Assembly: GCF_003573695.1 (NCBI RefSeq)
Contig: NC_039361.1
Location: forward strand, 136,618,777-136,682,776
Source: Papaver somniferum
Lineage: Eukaryota; Streptophyta; Magnoliopsida; Ranunculales; Papaveraceae
DNA: 64,000 nt
Reading direction: 5' to 3'
Below the pieces are notes generated by a model, which was not told the DNA's origin, did not search any database, and saw only the letters and a program-made list of their open reading frames with translations. This document shows positions 47,598 through 61,561 of the stretch, one piece after another. The position numbers and the translations under genes were made by a program. Position 1 is the first letter of the stretch. Each line of letters starts with the position of its first letter.

Positions 47598-48995
47598 ATT
47601 GTTCCAGTATATCTTCAAAAAACAGTTTCGTACATGCCGACTGTTCGGCCATCACTTCTACCCTCTCTGCTTCCTTAACTGCCTCATGCGCCACAAATGA
47701 CTTGTTTTCAGCCTCCGCTATTTTTTGGCCCGTAAACAATGTGGAACTAGGAAACGTAGAGTTCTCTGATTGCGTTGTTCGTCTATCTTTTGGTTTTGGA
47801 GTATGTGCTTTTGTTCCAAACGTGGTGTTTTGATCTTGTAGTAATTTTGGACCTGCACATCACCACATAGGAAGAAAGATCAAATAGAAAAAATAACCCC
47901 AGGTTAACCTTCTATTCCTGTAATTAAATTCGGGTATTTTACTTCAATGATAATATTCCCAAGTAAAAGAAGTAGCAACTAAAATCTTTGCTGGAAAAAC
48001 TGAGAAGTGGTATGTTCATATGGTTATATGTTGATATTTCACAAACTCTTTTACTGAAATTTACTAATTCTTCCAAACAAAAACTATCTTTCTCAAAAAA
48101 GTTAGAATCAGAAGTTAGTCAAACAAGTCGCTGCATGAACACACACCCCTATGAAGATGGTGCAAGTGAATCCCTACCGCATACACGAAGAATCAAATGT
48201 AACTGTAGCTACAAAAGAGAGAACCAAGATGTTATTTCCACTATTTGGCGTGGTAAGAATGGTATCTGCTAGATGCTATTTCCACTATGGATTGGACATT
48301 TCTAGCAAACAAGGTTTTGAATAACTTAGTCATGTCTCCGAGTCTCTGACTCTTGCAAACTGACCTTGTATTTTGAGGATACATATTGAGGCTTAATTTG
48401 TTTAACATAAACTCATCAGGATCTAGAATTGATGCAGAGATATGTTTTATAATTAAACTCATCAGGATCTAGCATTGATGCAGAGATCTGTCTTAAAAAT
48501 TCAACTCCTTTTTTATTTTTTGGCCAGATGCTCACTTCAGGTTTCTGACTCTACATGGACGTATAAGTTTTAAAAATCCAAGATACGCACAAGGCAAATT
48601 CAAATACTCAAAAGAAACCAACCTTAGTTTCATGTAAAAGGAGCTTCACCTTTTCAAGTTTCTCAACTTTGTACTCAACAATCTTCTAAAGTTAGATGGC
48701 ACATCATGCCTTTGCTGCAATATATTTCAAGCAAACATTCATTATTTCTGTTCGTAAGAAATATGAGTAAAAGTGCATGTCTTAATGTTTAAATGTGTAT
48801 CCTATTCTAAATATTTGAACATGCATGATTTCTACTAATCTACTAGAAGCACACAAGAATGGCAACATATGTAAATTGAAAGCAGTAACATGAATATATA
48901 TATATATATATCTGACCGCAATAAAGTCGTTGATAGAACCAATATCTGCTCTAATGGGATCTGTTATGTTAGAAAGTGCTTCAAGGATCATTTCA
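47598..48995 (-). pseudogene. TRB / single-Myb-histone gene fragment, unit 3
   Basis: Copy of 26083-27478 with the same exon pieces, the same H1-domain NFRRLLSTKLRNL and the same 47-bp internal duplication (about 48409-48505). Near 48897 a TA microsatellite (TATATATATATATAT) has replaced the AGATATCTCTC seen in unit 1. It has the same frameshifts and cannot be functional. Confidence 0.7.
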
Positions 48996-50216
48996 ATAAC
49001 TATACCACCATCATCAAGGATCCTTTAAGCCATTCTCAACTGTAGATATTTTATAGGATTTCTATTTTTTAAAATCTCTTAAATATATTTGGCGTTTCAA
49101 TGACTTAATTCTCGTAGTTGAAGTTGAATAAGATCGACGACATGGTGTGGTTTTTCTCTCTGTTCCCTTTTCTATAAGTCCCATTAAAAGATATTCTAAA
49201 TTTAGCTCTGGTTTGATACTAATCATATATAATTGAAAACACCAACAATGGAGAAGGGATTATAACATTTCTCCATGACCAATTGATTCCAAGTGTAAAC
49301 AGTAAACACCACAAATCCTGGATGATCAAACCCTAACAGATCATCTAAAACTAATACATTGGCGAACCAAATGGATCACAAGGAAACTCTTAGAATAGAT
49401 AAAGTCCTCGTTCTAAATAAACATCTGGGTTCTTCACCTTGGATTGGATGACAAAAACTAAAGAAAAATAGATGGGTACTTTTCTGCCTTCCGCAATTGA
49501 ACTGTTTGAACTAAACCAGTTCTATACATGGAACTAAATCTAATAAGCGATATATTGGTTAAAATCTGATTAACAACCAAAAGGTGAAGATGATGGCGGT
49601 GGAACATTGGTGGGGGAGTTGCCCTGCGTATGATTCTTGTTGAATAGGTGTATTTAGTAGGGATGTATTTGTCCGAGTCTGAAAGATATACAGAATCAGT
49701 CTTAGTTAACGAGTTAACTACGATTTTCGCATTCCTCGAATCCTTTTTGCTCTCCCTTTAACAAAAATCGAAAGGAAATGTTAAAACGGAAAGTTTTAGA
49801 AAAAAAATATTTTTGAGATTTGATATTATCCCATAAATCAGGATATTCTCCCGCCTTGTTTTCCCTCCAAATCTTCCATTGTGTTGGTTATAAAAACTAT
49901 GATCCATTTGTCTCAAAATCATTATTCTGATTACGGAGAGCAAGCATCAAAAAGAGGAGGAAGAAATTGTCAGGTACATTTTTATATGATTTCTTTTCTT
50001 TTCTTTTTTGAATACCCATGAGTGATGACTCCATGACTCTGTGTATGATTGGATTGTGCTGGTTTGATTTGTACCATCCTAGTGTGTGAGTTTTTTTAAT
50101 ATGTATAATGCTTCCTTCGTGTTTGTTAAAACGCCTCAACAAAATTGTTTATGGATATAGTAGAAATTACTTTTTATTTCCTTCTTATTTTGGTTGTAAC
50201 TTATGATTGCTTGGTA
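48996..50216. other. Unrecognised segment, unit 3
   Basis: Copy of 27479-28699. Nothing identified. Confidence 0.4.
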
Positions 50217-51085
50217 GAATGCGAGATTTTGAAAGTCGTCAGCGAGCAGCTCTTTACACAATGCTTATGCTGATGCAAATTTTGACGCTACTTATTTTAC
50301 AAAATATATATTTCTTTCCTTACAAGGGCTCCCTATACGAATAGAACTAGCGTGAGAAATGAGGTATTGGGAAGAATGTATACAGAGAGTGATACTTATT
50401 GCCATGAACAATTAAGAATGAATCGATCTGTTTTCCATTGCTTGTGTGCACAATTGCGAGGGTATGGATTAGTTGATGGAAGATATGTCAAAATTGAGGA
50501 ACAAGTAGCCATGTTTTTACATATTGTTGGTCACGACTTGCGAGTTAGAAATTCTGTTTTCCAGTTCTGTCGGTTGGGGGAAACTGTTTGTAGATATCCA
50601 TATGGTTTTATCATCCTTGCTCAGTTTGTACGGGGATGTAGTTAAGCCGGCTACCGCTGCAAACTCTCCTATTGATTGTTCCGTCGAGCGCAATTGGCAT
50701 CGTTGTTTTAAGGTTGGCATTCCTATGTATTCAGTTTATGATGTAGATGAACCTGTGATTTTTTTACTAATTTATTTAACTAATTAGATTAGTTTATATA
50801 TATCCATAGGATGCAGTGGGTGCGATTGATGGTACTCAAATCCAGGCAACCGTTCCATTAGAGGATCAAGCGAGATATAGGAATAGAAAACAAGTAATCA
50901 GTCAGAATGTGCTTTTGGCATGCACTTTCAACATGAAATTTACTTACGTCCTTGCTGGTTGGGAAGGGTCTGTGCATGACGGTCGTATGTTAAGAAATGC
51001 CATAACTCGTGAAGGCCGAAGGAAGGAAGCTAGCATGGATAAAGATGAAGCTTCAAAAAATATAGTTCGGGTTTCCATTTGTTAG
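50217..51085 (+). pseudogene. PIF/Harbinger transposase remnant, unit 3
   Basis: Copy of 28700-29568 with the same frameshift near GETVCRYP, the same 97-bp intron (50713-50809) and the same truncated catalytic domain, so all these lesions predate the amplification. It differs by a few substitutions. The last sense codon before the stop is TGT here, where unit 1 has CGT. Confidence 0.88.
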
Positions 51086-51176
51086 AACTTTTTCTCCACG
51101 TATTTCATAATGTTTAGATTTCTGATGTTTTATTTGCTTTTATGGCTCACAACTTAAATCAATAAATATGAAAAAA

Positions 51177-51363
51177 TATATTCTTTACGTGGAAATAATG
51201 AGCAATCAAACGGTAGAAATTATCTTTTTCGTGGAATAGTTGTCTGATATCAAACGGAGGTATTCATAATTCCACGAAATGAGTTTCCGGGGAATCTAAT
51301 TCCATGAAAATTAGGCTTATTCCATGAAACTAATTCCCTGCTATCAAACACAACCTTATAAGC
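51177..51363. repeat. Harbinger-type subterminal repeats, unit 3
   Basis: Copy of 29660-29846 with the same ATTCCACGAAA/TTTTCGTGGAAT inverted motifs. Confidence 0.5.
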
Positions 51364-51509
51364 ACCGAGAGCAAGAAAGGTACGTATATATATCGTAATA
51401 CAGGATCTAACGATTAACTTATTTTAGTTTCTCTAAGTACTTGTATTTTGATTATTAACCTAGTCTAGGGGACGAGACTTGCTTAATTAAACTCAAAATA
51501 TTTTTATTA

Positions 51510-51658
51510 CTCTCTCCATTTATGGAAAAAATATACTTTTACTTTTTTAATTTGGCTTAGTTTCTGAAAAAAAAGATATTTTTACTTTTTTTTAATTTAG
51601 CTTATTTTTAGGCTAAAATGAAAAAGTGGAAATATCTCTTTTTCAGAAACGGAGGTAG
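51510..51658. mobile_element. Stowaway-type MITE, unit 3
   Basis: Copy of the unit 1 MITE with TA on each side. The left terminus reads CTCTCTCCATTT, so the two copies have diverged separately in their inverted repeats. Confidence 0.85.
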
Positions 51659-51858
51659 TATGACTCTGCAAGATCAGTACGACTTTAGATCTTTTTGTCA
51701 AGTGTATAGTGGCTGCTATTTTGATACCCAACAGCTAAAAACGCTGCTTGGCAAAAGATAAAAACAAGCGTTTGTAGTCCGACGTTTTGGATAATTGTCT
51801 CTCGAATCAGTCATTCTCCCTCAAGGCTGTATAACGACACGCAGCTGATTAACGATAC

Positions 51859-52534
51859 CTTTAGCCTTGCAATATTCCCTCAGTTTCGAGTTTTGCCAAA
51901 CTGGATTCACCTCCACCTTCAAGTAACGCATTCGTTATCAAAACAGCAAGTAGGAGAAATGACAAGAAGAAGAAAAGAAAAAGTAAATGCTAGAAAAAAG
52001 ATTGAACACAAAAGAAGAAGGGGTTCACTTGATTAACAACAGGAGGGGTGCCAAAACAGTTTGAAGCTTCTTGCAAGAAAAATTACTGACACCAATTGTC
52101 CAAGATTTTGACACTCCTCCATGCCTGCCCAAACAGATTTATAGTCCATAGGGGAGGAGATGCTCCTTTTTAAAAGGGATACTTCATTGGCTTAAGGCTT
52201 ACCGGAAAGTGTATCTGATATAATAAATCAAGGTATTCCAGCTTCAGATTCCTATATATGAAGATATTTCATCAAACAATAAAGTCAGATCATTGTTATC
52301 TGGTGTTCAACAGCGTTATACTAGAAGATACTGATCATGCATACCTGAGAGACTTCTGTAAAGCAGGGACAACAAGATCAGGGTGAGCATCAGTGCACCA
52401 CAACTTGCAAGTAGTGAAACTTTGGATCAATCCAAGTTGAATTGCCTCAGATATTGCTTCACAGAGAAACTCTTCACACTGGTAAGCACATGCTGTATCC
52501 AAGCGTCTATAAACCAATCTTGATGGCATTCAAC
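51859..52534 (-). pseudogene. Aldo-keto reductase (AKR4, codeinone-reductase-like) pseudogene, unit 3
   Basis: Two exons survive on the minus strand. The first (52345-52534) matches unit 1 but keeps TTG where unit 1 has a TAG, reading [10 protein letters not shown]. It has the catalytic Asp and Tyr in LDTACAY and the Lys in CKLWC. The second (51859-51917) lies within the 430 bp absent from unit 1 and reads VEVNPVWQNSKLREYCKAK, the conserved strand and helix of AKR4 enzymes, ending at a GTATCG donor. The exon that should lie between them, with the catalytic His, is not visible, and the shared one-base insertion before YRRLD breaks the frame. Family placement is firm. Assignment to the codeinone reductase branch is inference. 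Confidence 0.88.
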
Positions 52535-53761
52535 ATTGCAACTTTTATTTCTTCTGGACCAACAATCAAAATCATTAGCCCGTCTCTCTCTCTCTCTCTC
52601 TTTTATTTCTATCTCTCGCTTTAACAAAGTAAACATGAGATAAATAGTTTTCTAACAATATTTGTGGACTGATGACGTATGCATGGCAAACAATTACCTG
52701 TGAGCGAGTTTATCAGTTACACGAACCATGATTCACTTTCACTACAACCGATTCTCCTATCTTCTTCCCATGGTGAGGTTGAAAGAGCGAGTTTTGCAGG
52801 CTTCAACAATAAAGTATTCACTAAAGCCCAACAAAAAAAAAAGGTTTAGGCCTCAAAATTATCCCAGCTTCCCAAAACAACACAGTTTCAAAGAAAAAAT
52901 ATATCAAGGAAAAAACAACAACAACAACAAAATTATTATCAAAGAGTGATTTGTTAATCGTCTCTTCATCATGATTTATATGTTCTGAATAGATCGCTCT
53001 CTATTAAATGATGTCTACGCCTCTACCAGAGTCTATGAGGATACTGAATATTCAAAATTTCACAAGAACGTAAATGTTAGAATGCCCTACCAGAAGACTA
53101 TGGTAGCATGTAAATCCATAAATTCAGGAATAAGTAAACATGAGTTCCAACCAAGATCACAAATATGATCTCCTTTAAGAAGAAAAAATTCTCAGAAATC
53201 CATTCAGTCTAAAGCTATGGTGGAGATATCTAATGAATCTCCCTTGAATAAAAGGTCAGTAATCTATGAACGAGCTCTGAAACCTGAAACCTGGTACTTA
53301 CAAACTCTGGCATGCATATCTAAGAGAACATATAGAGATAGTACGAAATCTTCCTGTAACTCATTCTCGGTACGAGAGTTTGAACAATACATACGAAAAA
53401 TGCCCAAGATTTGGATTATGTATTTGCAAACCCTATCTGAACAAAAACTATAACGCGTATGCATAGATGTTTTGATAGTGCATTATGTGCTTTAGCAGTC
53501 GGCCAACATGATAGAATTTGGGGACCTTATGTTTTGATAGTGCATAATGTGCATAATAATGCACCTCTAGGCTCTAGAAACTCTCAAGATCCTTGTTCTT
53601 TCTAGTTTTGGTGCCCATCCATGATGCTTTTCAGATATGTCCAGATTTGGGCATAGGATGGTTAGAATGTAATTATCAAGTAATGCAGTAGGTTCCTTGA
53701 AAAACGTGTTAAAAAACTTCATGCTATATTCACCATGGATAATAACATTTTTTTATTGCAG
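52535..53761. other. Unrecognised segment, unit 3
   Basis: Copy of 30581-31800. The CT dinucleotide run near 52584 is longer than in unit 1. No gene recognised. Confidence 0.4.
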
Positions 53762-54258
53762 GTGTGCTCAATTATTTCTTGGGATCTAAACTGCAAAACA
53801 GTGCTCACTCCTAACTCTAGAGTTTGTCCCTTGAGCTTAGATAGTGAGCTTCAGGATTTCAATTGCAACGAAAACTCTTTTAGTACTTAACTGAAGCTCC
53901 CGACTCCTGAAAGTAAATCTGCAGACTTGATTGAAGAGATACCTGTTGAGACTAAGTCGAAGGAGTAGATATTGCAGAATTTGGAAGGGACAACAAAGAT
54001 GAGATGCCTCCTAGAAATCCATATGGCAAGAGATCAACAGATTGAATCCCTATTGAAATTTTAGTTCTTTGTATGATGAGATGCAACGGGGAGGTCCGTG
54101 AGTTGTTTCAGGACGAGGAAAAATATCGTCAGCTAAGAAAAAATAGTTCGTCTGAGCTCCTAGTTTGTGCTTGGTGCATGCCAGGTTTTCATTGTAATCT
54201 TCTAGCGTTAGGCTTGTTCTCTTTGTACAGAAGACATTTTCCCGTGGTGATAAAGTGA
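53762..54258 (+). pseudogene. Coding-like exon of an unidentified gene, unit 3
   Basis: Copy of 31803-32299 with the same TTGCAG acceptor and in-frame stops. Small differences, such as FQDEEKYRQL here where unit 1 has CQDEEKYRQL, give no indication of selection. Confidence 0.3.
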
Positions 54259-55504
54259 GGTTTCCATTTCAATTACAATTACTATCAAGAGATTCGCGAC
54301 ATAACAACCAACACATAAATCCATTATTGCAGATTCCAGAATTTAATCCATGTTAGTATCTTACGGGCAAAATTGATAGTTCTGATCAGGAGGAGGTAAT
54401 AAAAGTAGAAATTGACGTTTAATCCTCTTTTTGCTAGGCTTTGGACGCTCTAGTACATCCCTTTCAGGCCTAGTACTGGTTAGTCCAAATCTACCCAATT
54501 TAAAACGGGTTAGTCCCTTTATAAACGATTCCGTCCAAAATCGTTATTTTCTATGACAAAAATACCCCACCAGCTAAACGTGATATCACTTCTTAAAATT
54601 CATTTTCTATTTGTTCACTTCCTTTTCTTAGCAGCTCTCTCTTTCTCAATCGAAGAACAAATCCTAAAAACTAATTTCGATATTTTCAACTTCCAAACAT
54701 AAATCTGAGAATTAATCAAACACTCGATTCAATTCGATTCCAAGCCTAAATCGTCATCATCGTTTTTTCTTGAAGATTAATTTCAAATCGAGGGAAAACG
54801 TTGATGAGATTCAATACAATCAAATTAATTTGTGGATTTCATCATTGTAATCGATCTGAAAAGTAAGTTCAATCTATTATTATCATTTAATTTATCGATC
54901 TCTAAATCGATTCCGGAAAAAGAAAGAAAAAAACAGTTTCAAAAACTTATTAATTCAATTTGTTCGAATTTTTAGATCTATGTCACTGTTCAGGAAAAGA
55001 TTGCTTATGTTGGATACATAAAGTGAGTTCAAGTTCATTAGTTTGGATTCGACAAAAATCCTCTATAAAATATCTATTAGTCAGCATAAATTATTCTCAC
55101 CTGCTTTCTCGATTTGCTTGACAATTTGCGATTTTTTTTTTTGCAATGTAGCTTTTAATCTCAGCCGCTGTCGGTTTATAGAAATTGGGATTGAAAATGT
55201 ATTGAAATCATATTATTTTGTGGTTAAATGTGACACATAATGTAGATATAGTTTCTTGCTAAGTTGCTTTACTAATGTTGGTAGGAACTGTATATGTGAG
55301 ATGGTGATACAAATCCACTGATACACATTTTTGTTTCTTATGTTCTACTATGGAATTATGTTATTGCTTGGAGCAACTATAAAAAAGGGAATTAGCGGTG
55401 CATGAGAAAGAATTAAAGACGAAAGATATGAAAATATTTTGGAGGAAGTTAATTTGTTTTCTGCTTCTATGATATTCATATTTCTCTATTTTGCTGCTCT
55501 TTAA

Positions 55505-56051
<547 letters not shown>

Positions 56052-56309
56052 ATTTTTCTTTTTATTTGCAGCGAGTTCCCTACTCCCAAAAAAATATCCA
56101 GTCTTGACTTCATAAGTTTATTTTTTGGCAAGGTAACTACCGGCATCTGTTTACTTATGTTGATTTCTTTTTATAGGCTCTTCATCTATGGTAATAATAT
56201 TTTGCTTATCATTTCATGATTGTCTGTATTCATGATCATTTAGAAGAAGATTTAGATACTGATATTAACAGCCAAATTGTCCTTTCTACGGTTCACCACG
56301 GTACATGCT

Positions 56310-56790
56310 AAAAACTATGTACATAACATATCGATTTTTAATGTGTACATAACTGTACACATATTCGTTTTTAATGTGTACATAGTTGTACACCTATTAG
56401 TCGTTAATGTGCACATAATTGTACACATGAGTGTATATGTTCTGGGTATACATGTGTACATAGTTGTACACATGTTAGTTTTATTATGATTAGCCTATTA
56501 TGATGACAAGTAATTCGTCCCGTATCGTATCAAAAAAAATAATAAAAAAAATTAATTCTTCCCATATAAAGATGAGACTTAACACTAAACGATATAAGTA
56601 ATTTAACCTGATCCTTAACGTGTATACAATTGTACACAGGTTAATTTAAGTTGATTTTTAATGTGCACATACTTGTACACATGATGATTCTTAACGTGTA
56701 CACAATTGTACACATGTTGAGTTTTTAATGTGCTCGTAGTTGTACACTGTTGATTGTTAATGTGCACATAATTGTACACATGTTTATTTT
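56310..56790. repeat. GTACAC palindromic minisatellite, unit 3
   Basis: Copy of 34362-34830 with the same number of units and isolated substitutions. Further copies lie at 57385-57490 and near 58425 and 58545. Confidence 0.85.
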
Positions 56791-57928
56791 TAAGATGCAT
56801 ATGGGTGTTATTACAAAACCGAATCATATCACCCTTGAGCTTCCATCCACGTTCTCTTGAAAATAAGAACATATTCATTTTAACTTACTTAAGAAATGAT
56901 CTGAGAAAATTTAGATTTTCTTCATGATTTGACAAATATTTTTTTTAAATTTTAATTGATATTATTTTGTCAGAACGCCACTTCAGACTTGAGAATTCTC
57001 GCTTTTAAATTTATCGTATTCGATCATTAAACATTCTACATATTCATTGTCTCTGTAAGGTTGCCAGTGACGATCTCACATTACCTTGCAAGGTCTGTAA
57101 CTATTCTATAATTCCACTATTCAGTTGATACTTGCACTATGGGGATTCCTTCTATGGTTTCACCATTTGAAGCCGAGCCACAGGACGAAACATTTAAAAG
57201 GTATTGATTAAGGATCTTCATTCTTCTGTTTGTTTCTTCTGTTTTTTTCTCTATTTTGCATTTTGCATTTTGGGTTTTTCGGTTCGTCTGTCATAAACGG
57301 TATATATTATATAAAAGCAATCCAGATATGAACATCATTAGCATTATCACTTTCCAATTTACCAAAACTAGAAGTCATCGACGTGTGTCGCCTATGTGTA
57401 TATAGTTGTACACATGATGAATATTAATGTATACATAATTATACACATGTTTATAGATAATGTGTACATAGTTGTACACTTGTTTATTGTTAATGTGTAA
57501 AAAGTTGTTATAGTGTCATCTCTAGTATTCATTATTAACAACAAATGATGCTTACCGGGGGTTGTCATGCGTTTGGATTTGAAAAAGTTGATGATGTAAT
57601 ATGCTTACAGTTTTATTTAGCTTCTTTAGTGTATGTTTGTATCTTTGCTTCTATTTCAGTGCTGAACCTTTTCATCTAACAAACTAATACTCATAGTGGT
57701 ATTGATTGCTTTCAGGTGAAGGGGAAAATTGGATCACGATTATTGCTTACCATTGCTGCTCACTGTTTGCCTCTCACCATTGTTGATCATCATGTCCAGA
57801 TAAGTGTCCATTGAAAGAAGGCTATACATCGATAATCTTGATCAAAGAATAACCAAGTATGCATCACTCCCTCCCTCCCTCCCTCATACTAGTACTAATA
57901 GTCGTTGAATTTGTATTCATAACTATAG

Positions 57929-58056
57929 GTTGGTCTTGATCAAGATGTTTTCTCCTTATAGAAGGATCGAGTCAGAGAATTTTTTATGGAACACTCGTGG
58001 TCCAAATCAAAGGAGAGCCACGAGGTTTCACTTTCATTTAGTTCAGTACCGAAGAG
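57929..58056 (+). pseudogene. RBM18-like RRM gene fragment, unit 3
   Basis: Copy of 35982-36107. The region coding the GPKRGEP stretch is altered (CCAAATCAAAGGAGAGCC) and an extra T in the preceding TTTTTTATGG shifts the frame. The RGFTFI and TAG remain. More decayed than unit 1. Confidence 0.72.
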
Positions 58057-59237
58057 GTATATCATCCATTACTTTCAACTACTACAGATTGTTATAGTGT
58101 GTACATTCTTTCTAGGAAGATAGGAATGCTTGAATATCAATGTATCATAGAGCGAGCAGGTTCACATAAACTATAACCAGGGCGTACAATCTGGTGCACA
58201 TGTGAAAAAATGACTTGATAAGCTCATTCTTGCATAAGTAACTTGGGTATACAAATTTGTGCACATGGGAAAAAGATTGACTTGATAAGCTTATGATGCA
58301 TAGATGCCTACTGATGCACTATAGAAAGGCTTATGCTGCATAGATTGACTTGATAAGCTTATGCTGCAACTGCATAGATTTTTATCTTTAATTGTAGTAT
58401 CATTTTTCCGGACTTTTATAAATGTGTACATAGTTGTACACCATTGTTCTTTCTTATGGATGTATGTCATGTTTAGTTGCATGGACGTTGGATTTGCTAG
58501 GATTTCTGTAGAGGTGTATATATATTTTTGTTTATATAGCATGTACACTTTAAAGTACACCGTATATGTTTTTTATTTATGTATTTGTAATATGTAGGGT
58601 ATCAACCATGTTGGAGAAGGTTGTGTATGCTATTCTGAACTATGGTGAACTTTCGGTCATACTCTGGTAGATGTGTACATATTTTCTATAATGAAATTCT
58701 CCGTGATGAATGCAGAGATTGTTTTGTTTGAATAAATGCGCTACTTTGTTATTTTTGTAGATTTGTACATACTTGTACTCTGGTATTCTGTATGCGTGGC
58801 CTGTTCTGTAGACCCAAATAGATTGTGTCTCTTTAAGTCAGTAACTGACTAACTTTTTTACTTTGATTGTTTTCTTGCTTTGTTTCTTATATAGTTGTTG
58901 GTGAAAGGTTAATCCCTTCTTTTTCAACCCGCGATTTCTTATGTTTTTATCGTTTTATCCTTATACAGGTTGACTGCTAAACCAACCTCTGCAAATCCGG
59001 CTATTATCTAACTAGAGCTTGGTGTGGTTGATATTTTTGTCAGTATGTATAGACTAGAATGGCAGTCTGGCTATCATTGATATTGGGTTTTTTGGATTTT
59101 TCCAGATGTGTACACCAATGTAAATTAAAAAACAAATAATGAAAATTATATAGTCATATGGATACTCTTTTTGTAGATCTCGGAAAAAGCTTTTTATAGA
59201 TCTCGGAAAAAGCTTCCCAAATATATAAGTTTGTGAA

Positions 59238-60287
59238 TAGAGGTGTCAAAGAGGCCAGGTCAGTCCGGGCCTGGTCTGGCCTAACCCGTATTAAGCAGGC
59301 AAAGCCTGATCTGGACCGTTTTTAAGTTTGTCAGGCCCTGGTCAGGCTCAAGTTTTCGGCCTTTTAAGCTGTTATGGCCAGGCCTGCTTTAGCCTGGGAC
59401 TGTATGAGCCTGACAGGCTAGGCCTGCCATGGCCTGTATAATTAGAAACCATGATGAATTTATTCGTACAAACAAAAAGGATGGTGGAGTGGCTCGAACA
59501 GTTTGAGAGGGTATCTGCCAACAGATCTCGAACACGTTTGGTGATGGAAATTGTTTCACGTTCGAATTTATTTAAGATCAGCACTCCATCATTAATTAGG
59601 GATTTATATCTCATGGTAGCTATACACGTATAAAAGGAAAAATATATTTGAAATAATATCTTTCCAATATGAGATTATTTTGTAAATATATCTTCCCTTA
59701 AAATGTTTTTTCGTTTTTTTGTTTGATTGACTCAATAATATTTTAAAGATTCATGTTTATATTACTAACTTAATTATAGTAATTACTAACTTATTTATAG
59801 TAAACATGCATCATTAGTGTAGATATTCATCATTAAAGTTAATTAAATGTCGCTTAATTTTCATCATTAAAGTTAATTAAATGTCGCTTAATTTTGCCTA
59901 TCTAGACGTCAATGACGTGTTGGAATTTATATCATCACCTTAAAAGAAAAGTTATAAGTAGAAATAAAATATTTTCGTGTTAGTGTACCTAATTAACAGT
60001 TTTCTTTTGTATATACATAATATATACTGATCTAGTACAACAAAGAAGCGAATTGGACCAACTGGCTACAATGCAATTAGGAATTATTTAGGTCTCGAGT
60101 TGGAGTTTCTTCTTGTCCAAATTTCCATTTTTGAACGCTATATGCAATATAGCAGGCTCGCCTGGCCAGGCCAAGTTCAAAGCAGGCCTGGCTCAGGCCC
60201 AGGCTAGGCTCGCTCATAGGATCTCCAGGCCTAGCCTGCTTAATTAACAGGCTTATCCAGGCCTGGCCGGCCTGTTTGGCACCTCTA
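59238..60287. mobile_element. Non-autonomous hAT element, unit 3 copy (1050 bp)
   Basis: Same termini and the same TTTGTGAA target duplication (59230-59237, 60288-60295) as unit 1. It has one copy of the 40-bp unit in place of three and an extra 35-bp tandem copy of TCATTAAAGTTAATTAAATG and its flank near 59860. These exactly account for the length difference. Confidence 0.92.
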
Positions 60288-61171
60288 TTTGTGAATTTTG
60301 GATGTGCCTGTTTTTTAATTTATTTTTATATTATTTAAAATTGTTGACATCTTCATGAGTCACTTTGGACTAAACTGTAAATATTTGGACTAAATTGTAA
60401 ATCAGGAAGGTTATTTGTGTACTTTTCATAAAAAAGGACTAATTTGTACCTAGTTGAATGGGTCAGGACTAACTAGTATATTTAGATTGGATTTTTTGAC
60501 TAAATCGTATTTTTCCAGTAATAAAAACCAACCCCGGTTCAATCCAGCAGAGACCAGTCCCCGACAGCAGAATTAGCAACTACGAGTATCACCCTTCCTT
60601 ACCTACATGTCCATAAGTCAGGGCATTTTTTTTTTTAAATTAGGGTAATTTTATGAAAAGCAGAAACCACTACTGGAAAATTACAGCAAAACATGACCGA
60701 TCAGGGGGGATACACCAAAGAAAATTTAAACACAATAGACTCTACGAAATGTCACATTTTCCCTTCTAAGATTCAATTTTAAGGATAAGTTTTCTCTATT
60801 GATACGACATAGTATATGATTCAAAATTACAGCTACTCACTGATAGTTGAAAAGATAAACATTTCATATGGTTTGATGAATCCGTGTCAAGTTTTCTTCT
60901 ACTATAGAAAAAGTTCATGTCTGCTCCTATATACCTTTGCACTTCCTAACTTTAACAAACTGTTCGAAGTGCATTGTGATGCATCTAAATCAAATACCAA
61001 TCACCATGCTAGAGTAGGTTCAAAATCAAATACTATCTAATCGGATATCCATTTTCTATCCAGCACAGGTCCGGTTCGAACAATACTTGCCTGTTTTACG
61101 AATCATAGCCCTCGCAACATATTCCTTGTCACTGCTCTAGCTTAAGAAATTGTATCCGCCTCTATTGGACG

Positions 61172-61480
61172 TGTAAATGTCATGCCACAGCTGAGCAGTC
61201 AACTGCTAACACTAGAACCAAGTCTTTCCGAAAATATACAGTCAACAACCACCAGATGCAAGTCTTCAACTGAGTCCTAGTCTCCAGTATTCGTATTTTG
61301 TTGTAACAAAGCTGTAACAAGAAGAAACTACCCTGTAATCTCGTTCTTATTGTTTAGGTTAGATTTTGAATACCTCTTTCTATCTCTGTATATACTCATA
61401 TAAATACGTAATGAATCAAATCACAGTCGATACATAATTTGTGAGACTTTAAACTCTATCTACATTCTAGTTTTAAGATG
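61172..61480 (+). mobile_element. Copia 5' LTR region of the right-hand element
   Basis: Third copy of the LTR-like sequence. Contains TATATACTCATATAAATACG as a probable promoter core and is followed by TGGTATC at about 61479, a degenerate initiator-Met tRNA primer site. The boundaries are approximate because the 3' LTR is outside the window. Confidence 0.65.
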
Positions 61481-61561
61481 GTATCCTTGTAGATCCTAGG
61501 AATCCTAATTTCAAATCTTCCGCTTCATCTCTGTCTTTATATTTTATCTAGATTTTTAACC

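Noticed and set aside
51741..52170. 430-bp insertion with 5-bp TAAAA duplication in unit 3 (possible solo LTR)
   Set aside because: Lacks TG...CA ends and contains the next exon of the adjacent aldo-keto reductase, so it is ancestral sequence deleted from unit 1.
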